DNA from: Bradyrhizobium sp. Ec3.3
GTDB taxonomy: Bacteria > Pseudomonadota > Alphaproteobacteria > Rhizobiales > Xanthobacteraceae
Length of the DNA: 64,000 nt
Assembly: GCF_000472925.1 (NCBI RefSeq)
Contig: NZ_AXAS01000002.1
Span: 372,001-436,000 of the forward strand
Direction of reading: 5' to 3'
This document shows, piece after piece, positions 27,546-37,802 of this stretch. Under the pieces are notes generated by a model. That model saw nothing but the letters and a program-made list of their open reading frames with translations, searched no databases and was not told where the DNA came from. Position 1 is the stretch's first letter; each line of letters starts with the position of its first letter. Position numbers and translations under genes: made by a program.

Positions 27546-29002
27546 GCCACCTTCTGTGACACATCCGGTATTGGGGGAGCAACCCTGTCGCTGGCCCCAG
27601 TGCGCGCGGGCAGGACGAGCGTGGCGATGAGGCCGGGATGAGCATCGCCCAACTTCAGCTCACCGCCATGCAGCGTTGCAACCGCGGCGGCAAGGCTGAG
27701 GCCCAGGCCCGAGCCCGGCAGCGTCCGGCTCGCCTCGAGCCGCACAAAACGCTCCACGGCATGCTTGCGATCGCCTTCCGGAATTCCGGGGCCGCGATCG
27801 GTGACGCTGAGCAGCACATGATCGCCTTCGCGCCTTGCCTCGATGAGGATCTGGCGGCTGTCCATGCTGACCACGGTTCCAGCGGACTGCGCGACCGGCT
27901 TGCCATATTTGATCGCGTTCTCGACCAGATTGGCGAGCGCCTGACTGATCAGCTCGCGGTTGCCGTGGACCGGCGTCGGCTCGGCCTTCACCTTCAACGT
28001 CATGCCGTCGTCCTCGGCCAGCGGCTCGTAGAGCTCGTGGATGCCGCCCGCGACGTCGGAGGCGTCGAAATCGTCCATGTTGCCGCGCGCCTGGCCGGAT
28101 TCGGCGCGGGCGATCATCAACAGCGCATTGAAGGTGCGGATCAGCCCGTCCGATTCCTCGATGGTCCGTTCCAGTGCCGCGCGATATTCGGCCTCACTGC
28201 CCGATTTCGCCAGCGCCTCCTCGGCGCGGTTGCGCAGGCGCGTCAGCGGCGTCTTGAGATCGTGGGCGATGTTGTCGGAAACCTCCTTTAGCCCGGCCAT
28301 CAGCGCCTCGATGCGCTCCAGCATGGCATTGAGGTTCTCCGCGAGCCGGTCGAGCTCGTCGCCGCTGCGCCCCACCGGCAGGCGCTCGCTGAGATCGCCG
28401 GTCATGATGCGATGCGCCGTGCCGCTCATCGCATCGATGCGCGTGAGCACGCGGCGGGCGACGAAGATTCCGCCGCCGAGGCCGAGCACGACGACGATCA
28501 GGATCGACCATTGCGCGGCCTTGGCGACGATGCCGAACAGGCGCCGCCGCTCGGCGAGGTCGCGGCCGATCAGAAGGCGGAAGCCGTTTTCCAGTTCGGT
28601 GACGCGCACGAGTGCGCGATGGTCGCGATCATCCGCATCCTCAATGCGCCGGTAGGCGGTCTCCGACCAGCCACGCGTCGCCATCACGCCCGGTGCCAGC
28701 GAGCCGACATTGCCGGCAATCGCCTGCCCCGTCGGCGTGGTCACGAGGTAGAGGTTGGCGCCCGGACGCAGCGCCCGGTATTCGATCGCAAGGACCAGGC
28801 CGCGCATGCCGCGGCGACCGTAGATCTCGTTGATCTCCGAAGTCTCCGCATTCACCGTCTGGGTAATCTCTTCGGTGATCAGCCGCCGCGTATTCCAGGC
28901 GAAATAGCCGAGCAGCGATGCGGCAAACACCGCAAACAGAAACAGGTAGACCAGCGTCAGCCGGAACGCCGTGGTGCGGATCAGCTTACCGAATGCCGTC
29001 AC
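27542..29002 (-). CDS. HAMP-domain sensor histidine kinase
   Basis: This 486-residue kinase has two membrane segments (about 13-32 and 165-187) around an exported sensor domain of about 130 residues. A HAMP linker (RVLTRIDAMSGTAHRIMTGDL), the phosphoacceptor box NIAHDLKTPLTRLRNR, and an ATPase domain with NLVENAIKYGK, DRGPGIP and GSGLGLSLAAAVATLHGG follow. HDLKTPL places it among QseC/CusS-like kinases. It overlaps the response regulator gene upstream and glnE downstream. The signal is unknown. Confidence 0.9.
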   Translation of the reverse strand: MTAFGKLIRTTAFRLTLVYLFLFAVFAASLLGYFAWNTRRLITEEITQTVNAETSEINEIYGRRGMRGLVLAIEYRALRPGANLYLVTTPTGQAIAGNVGSLAPGVMATRGWSETAYRRIEDADDRDHRALVRVTELENGFRLLIGRDLAERRRLFGIVAKAAQWSILIVVVLGLGGGIFVARRVLTRIDAMSGTAHRIMTGDLSERLPVGRSGDELDRLAENLNAMLERIEALMAGLKEVSDNIAHDLKTPLTRLRNRAEEALAKSGSEAEYRAALERTIEESDGLIRTFNALLMIARAESGQARGNMDDFDASDVAGGIHELYEPLAEDDGMTLKVKAEPTPVHGNRELISQALANLVENAIKYGKPVAQSAGTVVSMDSRQILIEARREGDHVLLSVTDRGPGIPEGDRKHAVERFVRLEASRTLPGSGLGLSLAAAVATLHGGELKLGDAHPGLIATLVLPARTGASDRVAPPIPDVSQKVA

Positions 29003-29666
29003 GGATCATGTACCCCGCGCCGCGGATCGTGTGCAGCAGCGGCCGATCGAAGCCCTTGTCGATCTTGGAGCGCAGCCGCGAGATGTGTACATCGATCACG
29101 TTGGTTTGCGGATCGAAATGATAGTCCCAGACATTCTCCAGGAGCATGGTGCGCGTCACCACCTGTCCCGCATGCTTCATCAGATATTCGAGCAGCCGGA
29201 ACTCGCGCGGCTGGAGCGTCAGCTCGTCCTTGCCGCGGGCGACGCGATGGGAGAGCCGGTCGAGCTCGAGATCGCCGACGCGATAGACCGTGTCCTCGGC
29301 GGGACCGCCGCGACGGCGCGACAGCACCTCGACGCGCGCGAGCAGCTCGGCGAACGAATACGGTTTCGGCAGATAGTCATCGCCACCCGCACGCAGGCCC
29401 TTGATGCGGTCGTCGACCTGGCCGAGCGCTGAGAGAATCAGCACTGGCGACGAATCGCCCTTTTCGCGCAGGGCGCCGATCAGCGACAGGCCGTCGCGCT
29501 TGGGCAGCATGCGGTCGACCACCAGCACGTCGTAGTCGCCGCTCTCGGCCATGGAGAGACCTTCCTCGCCGTCAGAGGCGTGGTCGGCGATGTGACCGAC
29601 TTCGCGAAACGCCTTGACGAGATAATCGGCGGATTCGCGGTCGTCTTCGATGATGAGGAGGCGCAT
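28986..29666 (-). CDS. OmpR-family response regulator
   Basis: From MRLLIIEDD the product is 226 residues; upstream in-frame ATGs at 29711 and 29735 would add 15 or 23 residues, and no start has a clear ribosome site. The receiver has acidic residues E7, D8 and D9 and phosphoacceptor D51 (VVDRMLPK). A winged-helix domain follows (LTLQPREFRLLEYLMKHAGQVVTRTMLLENVWD). It is the cognate partner of the kinase whose start it overlaps by 17 bases. Targets may include the upstream protease gene, which lies on the same strand. Confidence 0.9.
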   Translation of the reverse strand: MRLLIIEDDRESADYLVKAFREVGHIADHASDGEEGLSMAESGDYDVLVVDRMLPKRDGLSLIGALREKGDSSPVLILSALGQVDDRIKGLRAGGDDYLPKPYSFAELLARVEVLSRRRGGPAEDTVYRVGDLELDRLSHRVARGKDELTLQPREFRLLEYLMKHAGQVVTRTMLLENVWDYHFDPQTNVIDVHISRLRSKIDKGFDRPLLHTIRGAGYMIRDGIR

Positions 29667-29762
29667 CGTGCGGTCGGCGGCGGTCAAGGAGGTCAGCCCT
29701 TCTGTCAACATGGCGCGGTCGGCAATCGCATGCAAGCGGAGCGGAAGATTCTCGAACCGGGA

Positions 29763-29799
29763 AAAGAGCGGGCGGTGAAGCTGGGGGACCTCACCGCCC
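29763..29799 (-). terminator. Terminator after the Do-type protease
   Basis: Read on the minus strand, GGGCGGTGA and TCACCGCCC (29770-29799) form a perfect 9-bp stem with a 12-base loop, followed by GCTCTTTT. It separates the protease from the two-component genes, so these probably have their own promoter. Confidence 0.6.
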
Positions 29800-29939
29800 T
29801 TAGGCCCTTCCGACAGAGGGGGGCGTATTCCACCGGAAGGTAGGATGGGGAAGCGGAGTTGCTCCGCCCCCCGGAAGGGGGCCCGCGGCGGGGGCGACTA
29901 ATGCCGACGGCTCCCTTCATCTCAAAAGCCTCCTGATCC

Positions 29940-31517
29940 TCAGCCCTTGGCGAGGGGGACTGCGACGAAGCGCGACTGGCCGCCGCTCTTCACGCGCATC
30001 AGAACGCTGTTCTTGTTGTCGGTGCGCGCCGCGTTGATGGCGTCACGCACGTCGCCGGCGGTGCTCACGCTCTTGCCGGCGACCTCGAGAATCACGTCGC
30101 CTTCCTTGAAGCCGCGCTCGGCCGCGGCGCTCTTCGGATCGACCTCGGTGACCACGACGCCGTCCTTGCCGGCGCCGGCCACGCTGTTGGCCGGGGCAAC
30201 CGTCATGCCGAGCTTCGGCACGTCGGTGCCCTTGCTCGGCGCCTTGCTGTTGTCGTTGTCAGTGTCGGCCTTGGCCTCGACCGTGTTCGGCAACTGGCCG
30301 AGGGTGAGGTTCACGACCTTGTCCTGGCCCTTGTGCAGCACGTTGAGCTTCACGGTCGCACCGGGCGCCATGCCGCCGATGGTGCGGGCAAGCTCACGGG
30401 CGTCCTTGACCGACTCGCCGTTGACCGAGGTGATGACGTCGCCGGACTCGATGCCGGCTTTCGCCGCCGGGCCGTTGGCCTGCGGCTCCGCCACCAGCGC
30501 GCCTTCGGCCTTCTTCATGCCGAGGCTGTCGGCGATGTCCGAGGTCACGGGCTGGATCTGCACGCCGATCCAGCCGCGGCTGACCGAGCCCTTGTCTTTG
30601 AGCTGGGCGACCACGCTCTTCACGGTCGCGGCCGGAATCGAGAACGCGATACCGACGCTGCCGCCGGAGGGCGAGTAGATCGCGGTGTTGACGCCCATCA
30701 CCTCGCCGTCGGTGTTGAAGGCCGGACCGCCGGAGTTGCCCTTGTTCACGGGCGCGTCGATCTGGATGAAATCGTCATACGGACCGTTGCCGATGTCGCG
30801 GCCGCTGGCCGAGACGATGCCGGCAGTCACGGTGCCACCGAGGCCGAAGGGATTGCCGACCGCGAGCACCCAGTCACCGATCCGCGGCTTGCCGTCGGAC
30901 AGCTTCGCGAAGGAAAAGTTCGAGCCGCCCTCGACCTTGATCAAGGCGAGGTCGGTGCGCTGGTCGGTGCCGATCACCTTGGCGCTGTAGGTCTTGCCGT
31001 CGTCGGTCGTCACCTCGACCTTGTCGGCGCCGTCGACCACGTGGTTGTTGGTCACGGCAAAGCCGTCGGCCGAGATGAAGAAGCCCGAGCCCTGGCCGGT
31101 GACGGCACGCCCGCCGCCGCGCGGTCCGCGCATGCCCGGGATCCCGTCCTGCCCGCCGAAGCGGCGGAAGAAGCGCTCCATCGGCGAGCCCGGCTGGAAC
31201 GGCGAATCATCGCCGTCGTCGTTGCTCGCGGTCTTCTCCTTGATGTTGACCTTCACCGAGATCACCGAGGGCTTCACCCGCTCGACGATGTCGGCAAATC
31301 CGATCGGACGTTCGACCTTCTTGACCTCGTTGTTGACCTGCGCATGCGCCGGGCTCGAGAACAGGTCGGACGGCGACGTCGACGGGCTGAAGCCATAGAC
31401 AGCAACGCCCAGGCCGGCGACCACCGAGGCCATCAGCGCGAGTTTACGGGCAACGAGCAGCGACCGGCGGGGCTGCCGGTACGATGGGAGGGACGAGAGG
31501 TCGGGACGTTCGGTCAT
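29940..31517 (-). CDS. Periplasmic Do/DegP-type serine protease
   Basis: This 525-residue protein has an N-terminal membrane or signal segment (about 24-43, with SSPAHA before the mature part). The trypsin-like domain has triad residues H159 (TNNHVVDG), D189 (QRTDLALIKV) and S262 (KGNSGGPAF). Two PDZ domains follow (about residues 310-400 and 430-520). A Gly/Pro/Arg-rich loop near 120-137 is typical of Do proteases. Such proteins degrade or refold misfolded periplasmic proteins. It lies downstream of the cytochrome c maturation genes and upstream of a two-component pair, a setting consistent with envelope-stress control. Confidence 0.93.
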   Translation of the reverse strand: MTERPDLSSLPSYRQPRRSLLVARKLALMASVVAGLGVAVYGFSPSTSPSDLFSSPAHAQVNNEVKKVERPIGFADIVERVKPSVISVKVNIKEKTASNDDGDDSPFQPGSPMERFFRRFGGQDGIPGMRGPRGGGRAVTGQGSGFFISADGFAVTNNHVVDGADKVEVTTDDGKTYSAKVIGTDQRTDLALIKVEGGSNFSFAKLSDGKPRIGDWVLAVGNPFGLGGTVTAGIVSASGRDIGNGPYDDFIQIDAPVNKGNSGGPAFNTDGEVMGVNTAIYSPSGGSVGIAFSIPAATVKSVVAQLKDKGSVSRGWIGVQIQPVTSDIADSLGMKKAEGALVAEPQANGPAAKAGIESGDVITSVNGESVKDARELARTIGGMAPGATVKLNVLHKGQDKVVNLTLGQLPNTVEAKADTDNDNSKAPSKGTDVPKLGMTVAPANSVAGAGKDGVVVTEVDPKSAAAERGFKEGDVILEVAGKSVSTAGDVRDAINAARTDNKNSVLMRVKSGGQSRFVAVPLAKG

Positions 31518-31757
31518 GCAGGGATCTCCGGGGCCTTGAATTCTTTTTTGACGCTGCTTGGACAGCGCCTTACGGCCCTGAACATGGGGATTGGCGCCTT
31601 ACGGCGCGCTGGCGGCGGGGTTAAACTTTTGTAATGAAGCCGCAAATGCCTGCGGCAGTTTAACGCAGGCCAAAAATCATGATTTCACAGAGACTTAAGG
31701 AAGTTCCGCGAACGGTGCAGATGCTTCCTTCTTGCTCAATTGAGGAAGCGCAACCGG

Positions 31758-32237
31758 TTAGCCCGATTTCGCTTCGTCCGACATCAATGCGGACAGTCTC
31801 GCCTCCTCGTCGGGCGTAAGCGGCGGGGGCACGTCAGCGCTGCCGCGCGCGCGGCGACGCATCTGAAACCAGAGGCCCAAACCGCCCGCGCCCAGCGCGA
31901 GCGGCGTGAGCAGCCACAGCAGCAAAGTCTGTCGTTCGAAGCGCGGTTTCAGGAGGACAAACTCGCCATAGCGCGCCACCAGGAAATCGATCACCTGGGA
32001 ATTGCTGTCGCCTGCCGCGATCCGTTCGCGCACCAGCAGGCGCAGGTCGCGCGCGAGCGGCGCTTCGGAATCGTCGATCGACTGGTTCTGGCAGACCATG
32101 CAGCGGAGCTCGCGCGACAATTCGCGCGCCCGCGCCTCTTTCGCCGGGTCGGCCATGATCTCGTCAGGCTGCACGGCATAGGCCGCCGGCAGCCCCAGAA
32201 GTGCCAGCGCAAGGATCGCTGTGATCATCCGGCGCAT
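31758..32237 (-). CDS. cycL: Cytochrome c maturation protein CcmH (CycL)
   Basis: This 159-residue protein starts MRRMITAILAL, four bases after the cycK stop, with a signal peptide. The haem-handling thiol pair is in LRCMVCQNQS, followed by DLRLLVRERI and a C-terminal membrane segment (LLLWLLTPLALGAGGLGLWF). It reduces the apocytochrome CxxCH cysteines, or holds them, for haem attachment in the periplasm. In Bradyrhizobium the equivalent of ccmH is called cycL. Confidence 0.92.
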   Translation of the reverse strand: MRRMITAILALALLGLPAAYAVQPDEIMADPAKEARARELSRELRCMVCQNQSIDDSEAPLARDLRLLVRERIAAGDSNSQVIDFLVARYGEFVLLKPRFERQTLLLWLLTPLALGAGGLGLWFQMRRRARGSADVPPPLTPDEEARLSALMSDEAKSG

Positions 32238-32241
32238 CGGA

Positions 32242-34224
32242 TCACTCCGCCGGCTGCAAGCGCTGCTGCGCGCGCGCCGGTTTTGGTGCGCCAACGCGCA
32301 AGCGGCGGTCAGACAGCGACAGCACGCCGCCGAACGCCATGAGCACCGGCCCCCACCAGATCAGCAGCACCAGCGGCTTGTGATAGATGCGCACCGCGAT
32401 CGCGCCTTCGGCGGTGACATCGCCGAGGGAGATATAGAGCTGGCTCGCGCCGCGGGTGAGAAGCGCAGCTTCAGTGGTCGAGGAACTGCGCGTGGTGAAG
32501 CTGCGCTTCGACGGCGTCATCACGCTGAGCGCCTCGCCGTCGCGACTGACGTCGAACCGCGCGATCATCTCGCGGAAGTTCGGGCCCTGCCGCTGGAACA
32601 GCCCATCGAGCTTCAGCTCGTAACCGGCGACCTTGGCGACATCGTCCGGCTTCATGGTGCCGATATATTCGCTGTTCCAGGTGGTCTCGCAGACGATGCC
32701 GATCAGCGCGATGCCGAGGCCGGCATGCGCAAAGGCCGTGCCCCAGACCGAGCGCGGCAATCCGCGCGCACGCCGCAGCGCCGTTCCGAGCGGCACGCGG
32801 AACATGCCGACGCGTTCGACGAGGTCGGTCACCGCGCCGAGGATGACGAACACCGCGAGCGCGATGGCCGGAGGCGCAAGCGCGCTGCCGCCATGCGCCC
32901 AGGCCCAGACCAGCGCCAGCGCCAGCAGCGCGAGGATGCCGGCAGCCAGCAGACGCTGTGCGGCACCGAGCAGGTCGCCACGCTTCCACGCCAGCATCGG
33001 GCCAAAGGGAACGGCGATCAGCAGCGGTACGAACAGCGGCCCGAAGGTGAGATTGAAGAACGGCGCGCCGACCGAGATCTTTTCGCCGCTCAGAACTTCC
33101 AGCCCGAGCGGATAGAGCGTTCCGACCAGCACCGACGCACAGGCCGTGGTGAGGAAGAGGTTGTTCAGCACCAGCGCGCCCTCGCGCGAGATCGGCGCGA
33201 ACAGCCCGCCCTGCTTCAGCGACGACACGCGGGCAGCGTAGAGGCTGAGACTGCCGCCGATGAAGACGCAGAGGATCAGCAGGATGAAGACGCCGCGGGT
33301 GGGATCGCTGGCGAAGGCGTGAACGGATGTGAGCACGCCCGAACGCACCAGGAAGGTTCCGAGCAGCGACAGCGAGAAGGTCAGGATCGAGAGCAGAACG
33401 GTCCAGACCTTGAGCGCGTTGCGCTTCTCCATCACCAGCGCCGAATGCAATAGCGCGGTGCCGGCGAGCCAGGGCATCAGCGAGGCGTTTTCGACCGGAT
33501 CCCAGAACCACCAGCCGCCCCAGCCGAGTTCGTAATAGGCCCAGTAGGAGCCCATGGCGATGCCGAGCGTCAGGAAGATCCAGGCGACAAGCGTCCACGG
33601 CCGTACCCAGCGCGCCCAGGCTGCGTCGATGCGACCTTCGATCAGCGCCGCGACCGCAAACGAGAACGAGATCGAGAAGCCGACATAACCGAGATAGAGC
33701 ATCGGCGGATGCACGGCGAGGCCGACGTCCTGGAGCACCGGATTGAGGTCGCGTCCCTCGATCGGCGGATTGGCGATGCGCAGGAACGGGTTCGAGGTGA
33801 TCAGGATGAAGAGATAGAAGGCGCTCGCGACCCAGGCCTGCACGGCGAGCACATGGGCGCGCAGCGACAGCGGCAGGTTGTTGCCGAAGGCGGCGACGAG
33901 CCCGCCGAACAGCGCCAGGATCGACACCCAGAGGAGCATCGAGCCTTCATGGTTTCCCCACACGCCGGTGATCTTGTAGATCAGCGGCTTCATCGAGTGA
34001 GAATTCTCGTAGACGTTGGCGACGGAGAAATCCGAGGTGACGTGCAAGGTGACGAGCGCGACGAAGGACGCGCCGACGAACAGCAATTGCGCCAGCGCGG
34101 TGGAGCGCGCGACGTTCATCAGCGCGGGGTCGCGCAGCCGCGCGCCGATCAGCGGCACGAAGGACTGGATCAGCGCGAGACCAAGCGCCAGCACCAGGGC
34201 GTAGTGTCCGGATTCCGCGATCAC
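32242..34224 (-). CDS. cycK: Cytochrome c haem lyase subunit CcmF (CycK)
   Basis: This 660-residue inner-membrane protein has about 14-15 hydrophobic segments. The tryptophan-rich haem-binding signature is [19 protein letters not shown] (near residue 235), and VGNH-type [14 protein letters not shown] lies near residue 90. It forms the haem ligation complex with CcmH and CcmI and receives haem from CcmE. Its start overlaps the cycJ stop by four bases. Confidence 0.95.
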   Translation of the reverse strand: MIAESGHYALVLALGLALIQSFVPLIGARLRDPALMNVARSTALAQLLFVGASFVALVTLHVTSDFSVANVYENSHSMKPLIYKITGVWGNHEGSMLLWVSILALFGGLVAAFGNNLPLSLRAHVLAVQAWVASAFYLFILITSNPFLRIANPPIEGRDLNPVLQDVGLAVHPPMLYLGYVGFSISFSFAVAALIEGRIDAAWARWVRPWTLVAWIFLTLGIAMGSYWAYYELGWGGWWFWDPVENASLMPWLAGTALLHSALVMEKRNALKVWTVLLSILTFSLSLLGTFLVRSGVLTSVHAFASDPTRGVFILLILCVFIGGSLSLYAARVSSLKQGGLFAPISREGALVLNNLFLTTACASVLVGTLYPLGLEVLSGEKISVGAPFFNLTFGPLFVPLLIAVPFGPMLAWKRGDLLGAAQRLLAAGILALLALALVWAWAHGGSALAPPAIALAVFVILGAVTDLVERVGMFRVPLGTALRRARGLPRSVWGTAFAHAGLGIALIGIVCETTWNSEYIGTMKPDDVAKVAGYELKLDGLFQRQGPNFREMIARFDVSRDGEALSVMTPSKRSFTTRSSSTTEAALLTRGASQLYISLGDVTAEGAIAVRIYHKPLVLLIWWGPVLMAFGGVLSLSDRRLRVGAPKPARAQQRLQPAE

Positions 34225-34730
34225 CGCACCGCTCCCTGCGGATTGCCCTGCGCAGTCGTCGCCGCCGGCTTGACGCCATCAGAAGTTTTGGCGCCGTAAT
34301 CGTCCTTCCAGTGCCCCTGCTTCTTCAGGGCATCGGCAACGTCCTTGGGCATATAAGTCTCGTCATGCTTGGCAAGCACCGTGTCGGCCTTGAATACGCC
34401 GCTCGCGTCAAGCGCGCCTTCGGCGACGACGCCCTGCCCTTCGCGGAACAGATCGGGCAGGATGCCCTTGTAGGCGACCGGCAGCTTGGCGCTGCCGTCG
34501 GCGACTTCGAAGGTCACCGCGAGATTGTCGCCGCGCTGCAGCGAGCCCGGCTGCACCAGGCCGCCGAGGCGAAACCGCTTGCCCGGTGCGATGTGCTTCT
34601 CCGCGACCATGGTCGGGGTCGAGAAGAACACGATGGAATCGCGCAGCGCGTTCAGCACCAGTGCTGCGGCGAGCGCGAGCACGGCGAGCGATCCGCCGAT
34701 GATGGTCATACGTCGCTGCTTGCGCGTCAT
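34221..34730 (-). CDS. cycJ: Haem chaperone CcmE (CycJ)
   Basis: This 169-residue protein starts MTRKQRRMT, with one N-terminal membrane anchor (about 9-28) and a periplasmic beta-barrel domain. H122 of AKHDETYMP is the residue that binds haem covalently, and Y126 is the conserved tyrosine. It carries haem from CcmC to the lyase. A longer start 16 residues upstream is possible but less typical of the family. Confidence 0.95.
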   Translation of the reverse strand: MTRKQRRMTIIGGSLAVLALAAALVLNALRDSIVFFSTPTMVAEKHIAPGKRFRLGGLVQPGSLQRGDNLAVTFEVADGSAKLPVAYKGILPDLFREGQGVVAEGALDASGVFKADTVLAKHDETYMPKDVADALKKQGHWKDDYGAKTSDGVKPAATTAQGNPQGAVR

Positions 34731-34761
34731 GGCTGGTCTCTTTCCGCCCTTCCTGCGATCG

Positions 34762-35904
34762 TCATCCGTCGAGCCCAAGATTCTTCAGACCTTCATTGAG
34801 CTGGCGCAGCCGTTCGGCGTCGTTGGCCACCGCCTCGCGGGCATCGCCGAGCGCGCCCCTCGCCTTGTCGCGCTCACCCATCACGACGTAGGCGCGCACC
34901 AGGCGCAGCCAGCCGTCGACGTCATCGCCGTTCTGCTTGAGCCGGTTGGCGAGCCGCTCGACCATGCCGCGGATCATCGCGCCGCGGTCGCCTTCGCTCA
35001 TGTCCTTGGCCGCTGCGATCGTGTCATCCGAAAGCGCCGGCGCTGCGCTGCCGCCGCCGACCCGCGCCAGCGAGGATTGCACGAGCGCACGCCACGGCGC
35101 GTCCGGCGGCGCTTTCGCAAGCACCCCGCGCCAGATCGCGGCCGCGTCATCCTTGCGGCCGTCCTGCTCGGCGGCGAGACCGAGAAAATAGTTCGCCTTC
35201 GGCTCCTCTGCATTGAGCGTACGCGCGCGCTCAAACTCCGCCTTGGCTTCGGCCGTCACGACGCCGCCGGCGGCAGCCAAAAGCGCCTCGCCGAGATCGG
35301 ATCTTCGCTCCGCGCTTTCGCCATTGTAGTTGAGCGAATTGCGATAGGCGCGCACCGCTTCATCATAGCGGCCGAGCCGCTCCAAAACCGGCGCCAACAC
35401 GTTCCATCCGCGACCATCGGTCGGATTCTTCTCGAGGTGCTGCTCGACCTGCGCCACCATGGTCTCGAGCGACTGCTGCATGCCTGGGGCACGATCGCGC
35501 TGCGCCAGCGGAAAGTCGTGCAGCCTCGGCGAGCCGAGCGGGACGTAGACGAGGATCGCGACCAGCGGCAGGCCGACCAGCGCCAGCACGGCCGCCGCGC
35601 GGCGCCATTTCAGGTTCGACGTGTTCGGGCTCGACCGGCCGCCGAGCGCAGGCTCGCTGCCGTCCGGCGCGGACTCGCTGCCGGCCGCAGCCAGCAACCG
35701 GCGCCCGATCTCGATCCGCGCAGCCTCCGCTTCCGGCGCCGCGATCAAGCCTGCGGCAAGATCACGCTCGATCTCGGCAAGCTGATCCTTGTAGACGGCG
35801 ACCTCGCTGCCTCCGCTCTGCCCGCGGCCGGCACGGCCGAGCGGCCAGAGCACAGCGAAAATCGCCGCGACCGTCATCAGCGCGAACACGAACCATAGCG
35901 TCAT
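34762..35904 (-). CDS. cycH: Cytochrome c maturation protein CcmI (CycH)
   Basis: This 380-residue protein has an N-terminal membrane segment ([19 protein letters not shown]) and a second near residue 90-110. A periplasmic TPR region follows ([29 protein letters not shown] and later repeats). It captures apocytochromes c by their C-termini and delivers them to CcmF/H. As the first gene of the cluster, it should have the main promoter just upstream, where a perfect 18-bp palindrome lies. Confidence 0.93.
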   Translation of the reverse strand: MTLWFVFALMTVAAIFAVLWPLGRAGRGQSGGSEVAVYKDQLAEIERDLAAGLIAAPEAEAARIEIGRRLLAAAGSESAPDGSEPALGGRSSPNTSNLKWRRAAAVLALVGLPLVAILVYVPLGSPRLHDFPLAQRDRAPGMQQSLETMVAQVEQHLEKNPTDGRGWNVLAPVLERLGRYDEAVRAYRNSLNYNGESAERRSDLGEALLAAAGGVVTAEAKAEFERARTLNAEEPKANYFLGLAAEQDGRKDDAAAIWRGVLAKAPPDAPWRALVQSSLARVGGGSAAPALSDDTIAAAKDMSEGDRGAMIRGMVERLANRLKQNGDDVDGWLRLVRAYVVMGERDKARGALGDAREAVANDAERLRQLNEGLKNLGLDG

Positions 35905-35975
35905 CGGGCAAGCTTCCGGCAGCGCGTCGTCCCGCGCCTCTCAGGTGGCTTTACACCACGCTCAAGCGGGGCGGC

Positions 35976-35993
35976 AATTGACAATTGTCAATT
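35976..35993. promoter_or_regulatory. Perfect 18-bp palindrome upstream of cycH
   Basis: AATTGACAATTGTCAATT is fully self-complementary and includes a TTGACA hexamer on each strand. It lies 72 bp before the cycH start and 43 bp after the stop of the small upstream gene. Palindromes of this shape are typical of MarR-type dimeric repressors; which regulator binds is unknown. Confidence 0.55.
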
Positions 35994-36036
35994 TGGTGCG
36001 ACCGAAGTGGGGTCGAAACCGAGACAATCCAACGGC

Positions 36037-36306
36037 TTAGGCGACCTCGAAATCCGCGCTCTGCGCCGCGTCCTCGCCGTGCCCGTTCAGCGCCTTCAGG
36101 AAATAGGTTCCCGGCCCGACCGTTTCCGGCAGCCTGATCCGCAATGCGCCGACGGGAACGGGAGAGGCAATCGTTGTGACCGGATCCGGCAATTGCCGGC
36201 CACTCGCCTTCTCGACCAGCACTATCTTCGCCCTGACCATCATTCTGCGATAGGTCGCCGAAATCACGCGGTTCTCGATTTCCACGAAGCTGATGACGGG
36301 TTTCAT
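36037..36306 (-). CDS. Small protein of unknown function, 89 aa
   Basis: It starts MKPVISFVEIENRVIS; a 24-residue extension is possible but less likely. The sequence (VGALRIRLPETVGPGTYFLKALNGHGEDAAQSADFEVA) looks like a single beta-sandwich domain similar in feel to immunoglobulin-like or carrier domains. There is no signal peptide or membrane segment. It stands alone between an unknown protein and the cycH promoter region. Confidence 0.55.
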   Translation of the reverse strand: MKPVISFVEIENRVISATYRRMMVRAKIVLVEKASGRQLPDPVTTIASPVPVGALRIRLPETVGPGTYFLKALNGHGEDAAQSADFEVA

Positions 36307-36407
36307 GCGCCTACAAACAGAAATTCCGACGAGTTGCGCGCCGACCGTACGGTCCGTCGCTGGCTTCGTCAACCACAAATTGTAGCTAGGCTCTGATACG
36401 CCCAGAC

Positions 36408-37802
36408 TTACCCGGCGCGCTGGGATTTGCGCTCGCCAGTCAGCGCGCTTTCGGCCGCCCGGCTCATCAACGAGGCGTAGTCGTCGCCGAACAGCACTTC
36501 GCAGAAACGGATGGCAGCGGCCATCTGCTGCTGACGATAGGCCCGGACCTTGTGGTCGGCGGCGCGCAGTGACTGCACCAGGGACTCCGTCGACCGCTCC
36601 ACATATTGCTGGAGGTCCGAATAGGTGCGCAGCGTCACCTCGTTGATCGCGAGCTCACTGGCATAGTTGCGGCAGGTCGCGACGAAGTCGATCAGCGCGG
36701 CGGTTTCCTCGACCTCGGTGCTGTCGACGCGGGCGCCCGGCGGAATGTCCTTTTCCGCGCGCTGGCGCAGGATGCGGCGCACACGGCCCGGCACGCTGTC
36801 GATCTCCGATTGCAGGGCGTTGGAGATATCGGCACGGATCGAGGTAAGCTGCTTGCCCCAGGCGGAATCGTTGCGCAGATCGAGTTCGGTGCGCAATCCG
36901 CGCACGCCGTCATGCAGCGCCTTGAGGTTCTCGGCGATGTTGTCGAAGCGGCCGCGCTTGATGTCCAGCCGCAGCATGGCGGCCAGACAGGACAGGTCAT
37001 GCAGGGCCATCGTGACCGCCACGCCGAACGGCGTCGCGGCGACGCGGATCTCGTCGTCAGAGGCCGCCATCTTGATGGCGAGGCGGATGACCTGCCAGGG
37101 CGCCGTCAGCCGCTGGATCACCATCGACAGCGCAAACGGCAGCATCTGTGGCGTCTGGAGGACGGGAACGTTGAGCGCGGCCATCACCGCCGCGATCTGG
37201 GAATCGCCGAAGGCACGCAGGAAGCGCGGCAGCTTCTCATTGAGGTTCGCGATGGCCTCGCGAACCCCGAGCACGGCACCGACCGAGTAGAGGTCCTCGA
37301 TGACGTTGGGCGGGCCAACGCGGGCAAGCACGCGCGACTTGTCGCCGCCGCCAGGCCCCGTCAACTGAAAGATCGCATCGGCCGCGACTGCCTGGATCTT
37401 CACGGCCAGAGCCTCTCCGCTGTCGCCGGCAGGCAGCCGGGAAAGCGCGGCGTCGATCTCACCCACCTTGGCAGAGGCACCATCGCGACCGAGCCACTGC
37501 CAGATCGGGAGCAGCGAGGAGCGGCGGATCTGCCCGAGACGGATCGGTATGCCGGCCTCGACGAGGAACGGTTCCAGCGGCTGGTAGAGTAGCCGCGACA
37601 GATCCTCCGTGCGCGGCGCGGCGTCTTCGTCGACCTCGCCCTTGCGCACGATCTTGCGCAGCTGCTCAAGCACGAGGGTGGCAACGGCCGTGTCCTGGCC
37701 GCGCTCCAGCGCGCGCTCGAACTCACGCATCAGCAGCGCCTGCGACTGCGGCGGGAGCTGCGCGAGATAGTCTCTCAGCCGCTCGATCGATGTCTGGCTC
37801 AT
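36408..37802 (-). CDS. Unknown cytosolic protein, 464 aa
   Basis: It starts MSQTSIERLRDYLAQLPPQ. The chain is largely helical, without signal peptide or membrane segments. Regions such as LLMREFERALERGQDTAVATLVLEQLRKIVRKGE and LKALHDGVRGLRTELDLRND suggest coiled-coil helices. No catalytic motif or named family is recognised. It is monocistronic in appearance, on the same strand as the FeuQ-like kinase but with 159 bp between them. Confidence 0.65.
   Translation of the reverse strand: MSQTSIERLRDYLAQLPPQSQALLMREFERALERGQDTAVATLVLEQLRKIVRKGEVDEDAAPRTEDLSRLLYQPLEPFLVEAGIPIRLGQIRRSSLLPIWQWLGRDGASAKVGEIDAALSRLPAGDSGEALAVKIQAVAADAIFQLTGPGGGDKSRVLARVGPPNVIEDLYSVGAVLGVREAIANLNEKLPRFLRAFGDSQIAAVMAALNVPVLQTPQMLPFALSMVIQRLTAPWQVIRLAIKMAASDDEIRVAATPFGVAVTMALHDLSCLAAMLRLDIKRGRFDNIAENLKALHDGVRGLRTELDLRNDSAWGKQLTSIRADISNALQSEIDSVPGRVRRILRQRAEKDIPPGARVDSTEVEETAALIDFVATCRNYASELAINEVTLRTYSDLQQYVERSTESLVQSLRAADHKVRAYRQQQMAAAIRFCEVLFGDDYASLMSRAAESALTGERKSQRAG

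Noticed and set aside
31565..31604. Direct repeat GCGCCTTACGG upstream of the Do-type protease as a regulatory site
   Set aside because: Two 11-base copies 29 bp apart in GC-rich DNA are suggestive only; no known regulator fits and no promoter could be placed.
31723..31749. Terminator after cycL
   Set aside because: GCTTCCT and AGGAAGC form only a 7-bp stem and no T run follows on the minus strand.
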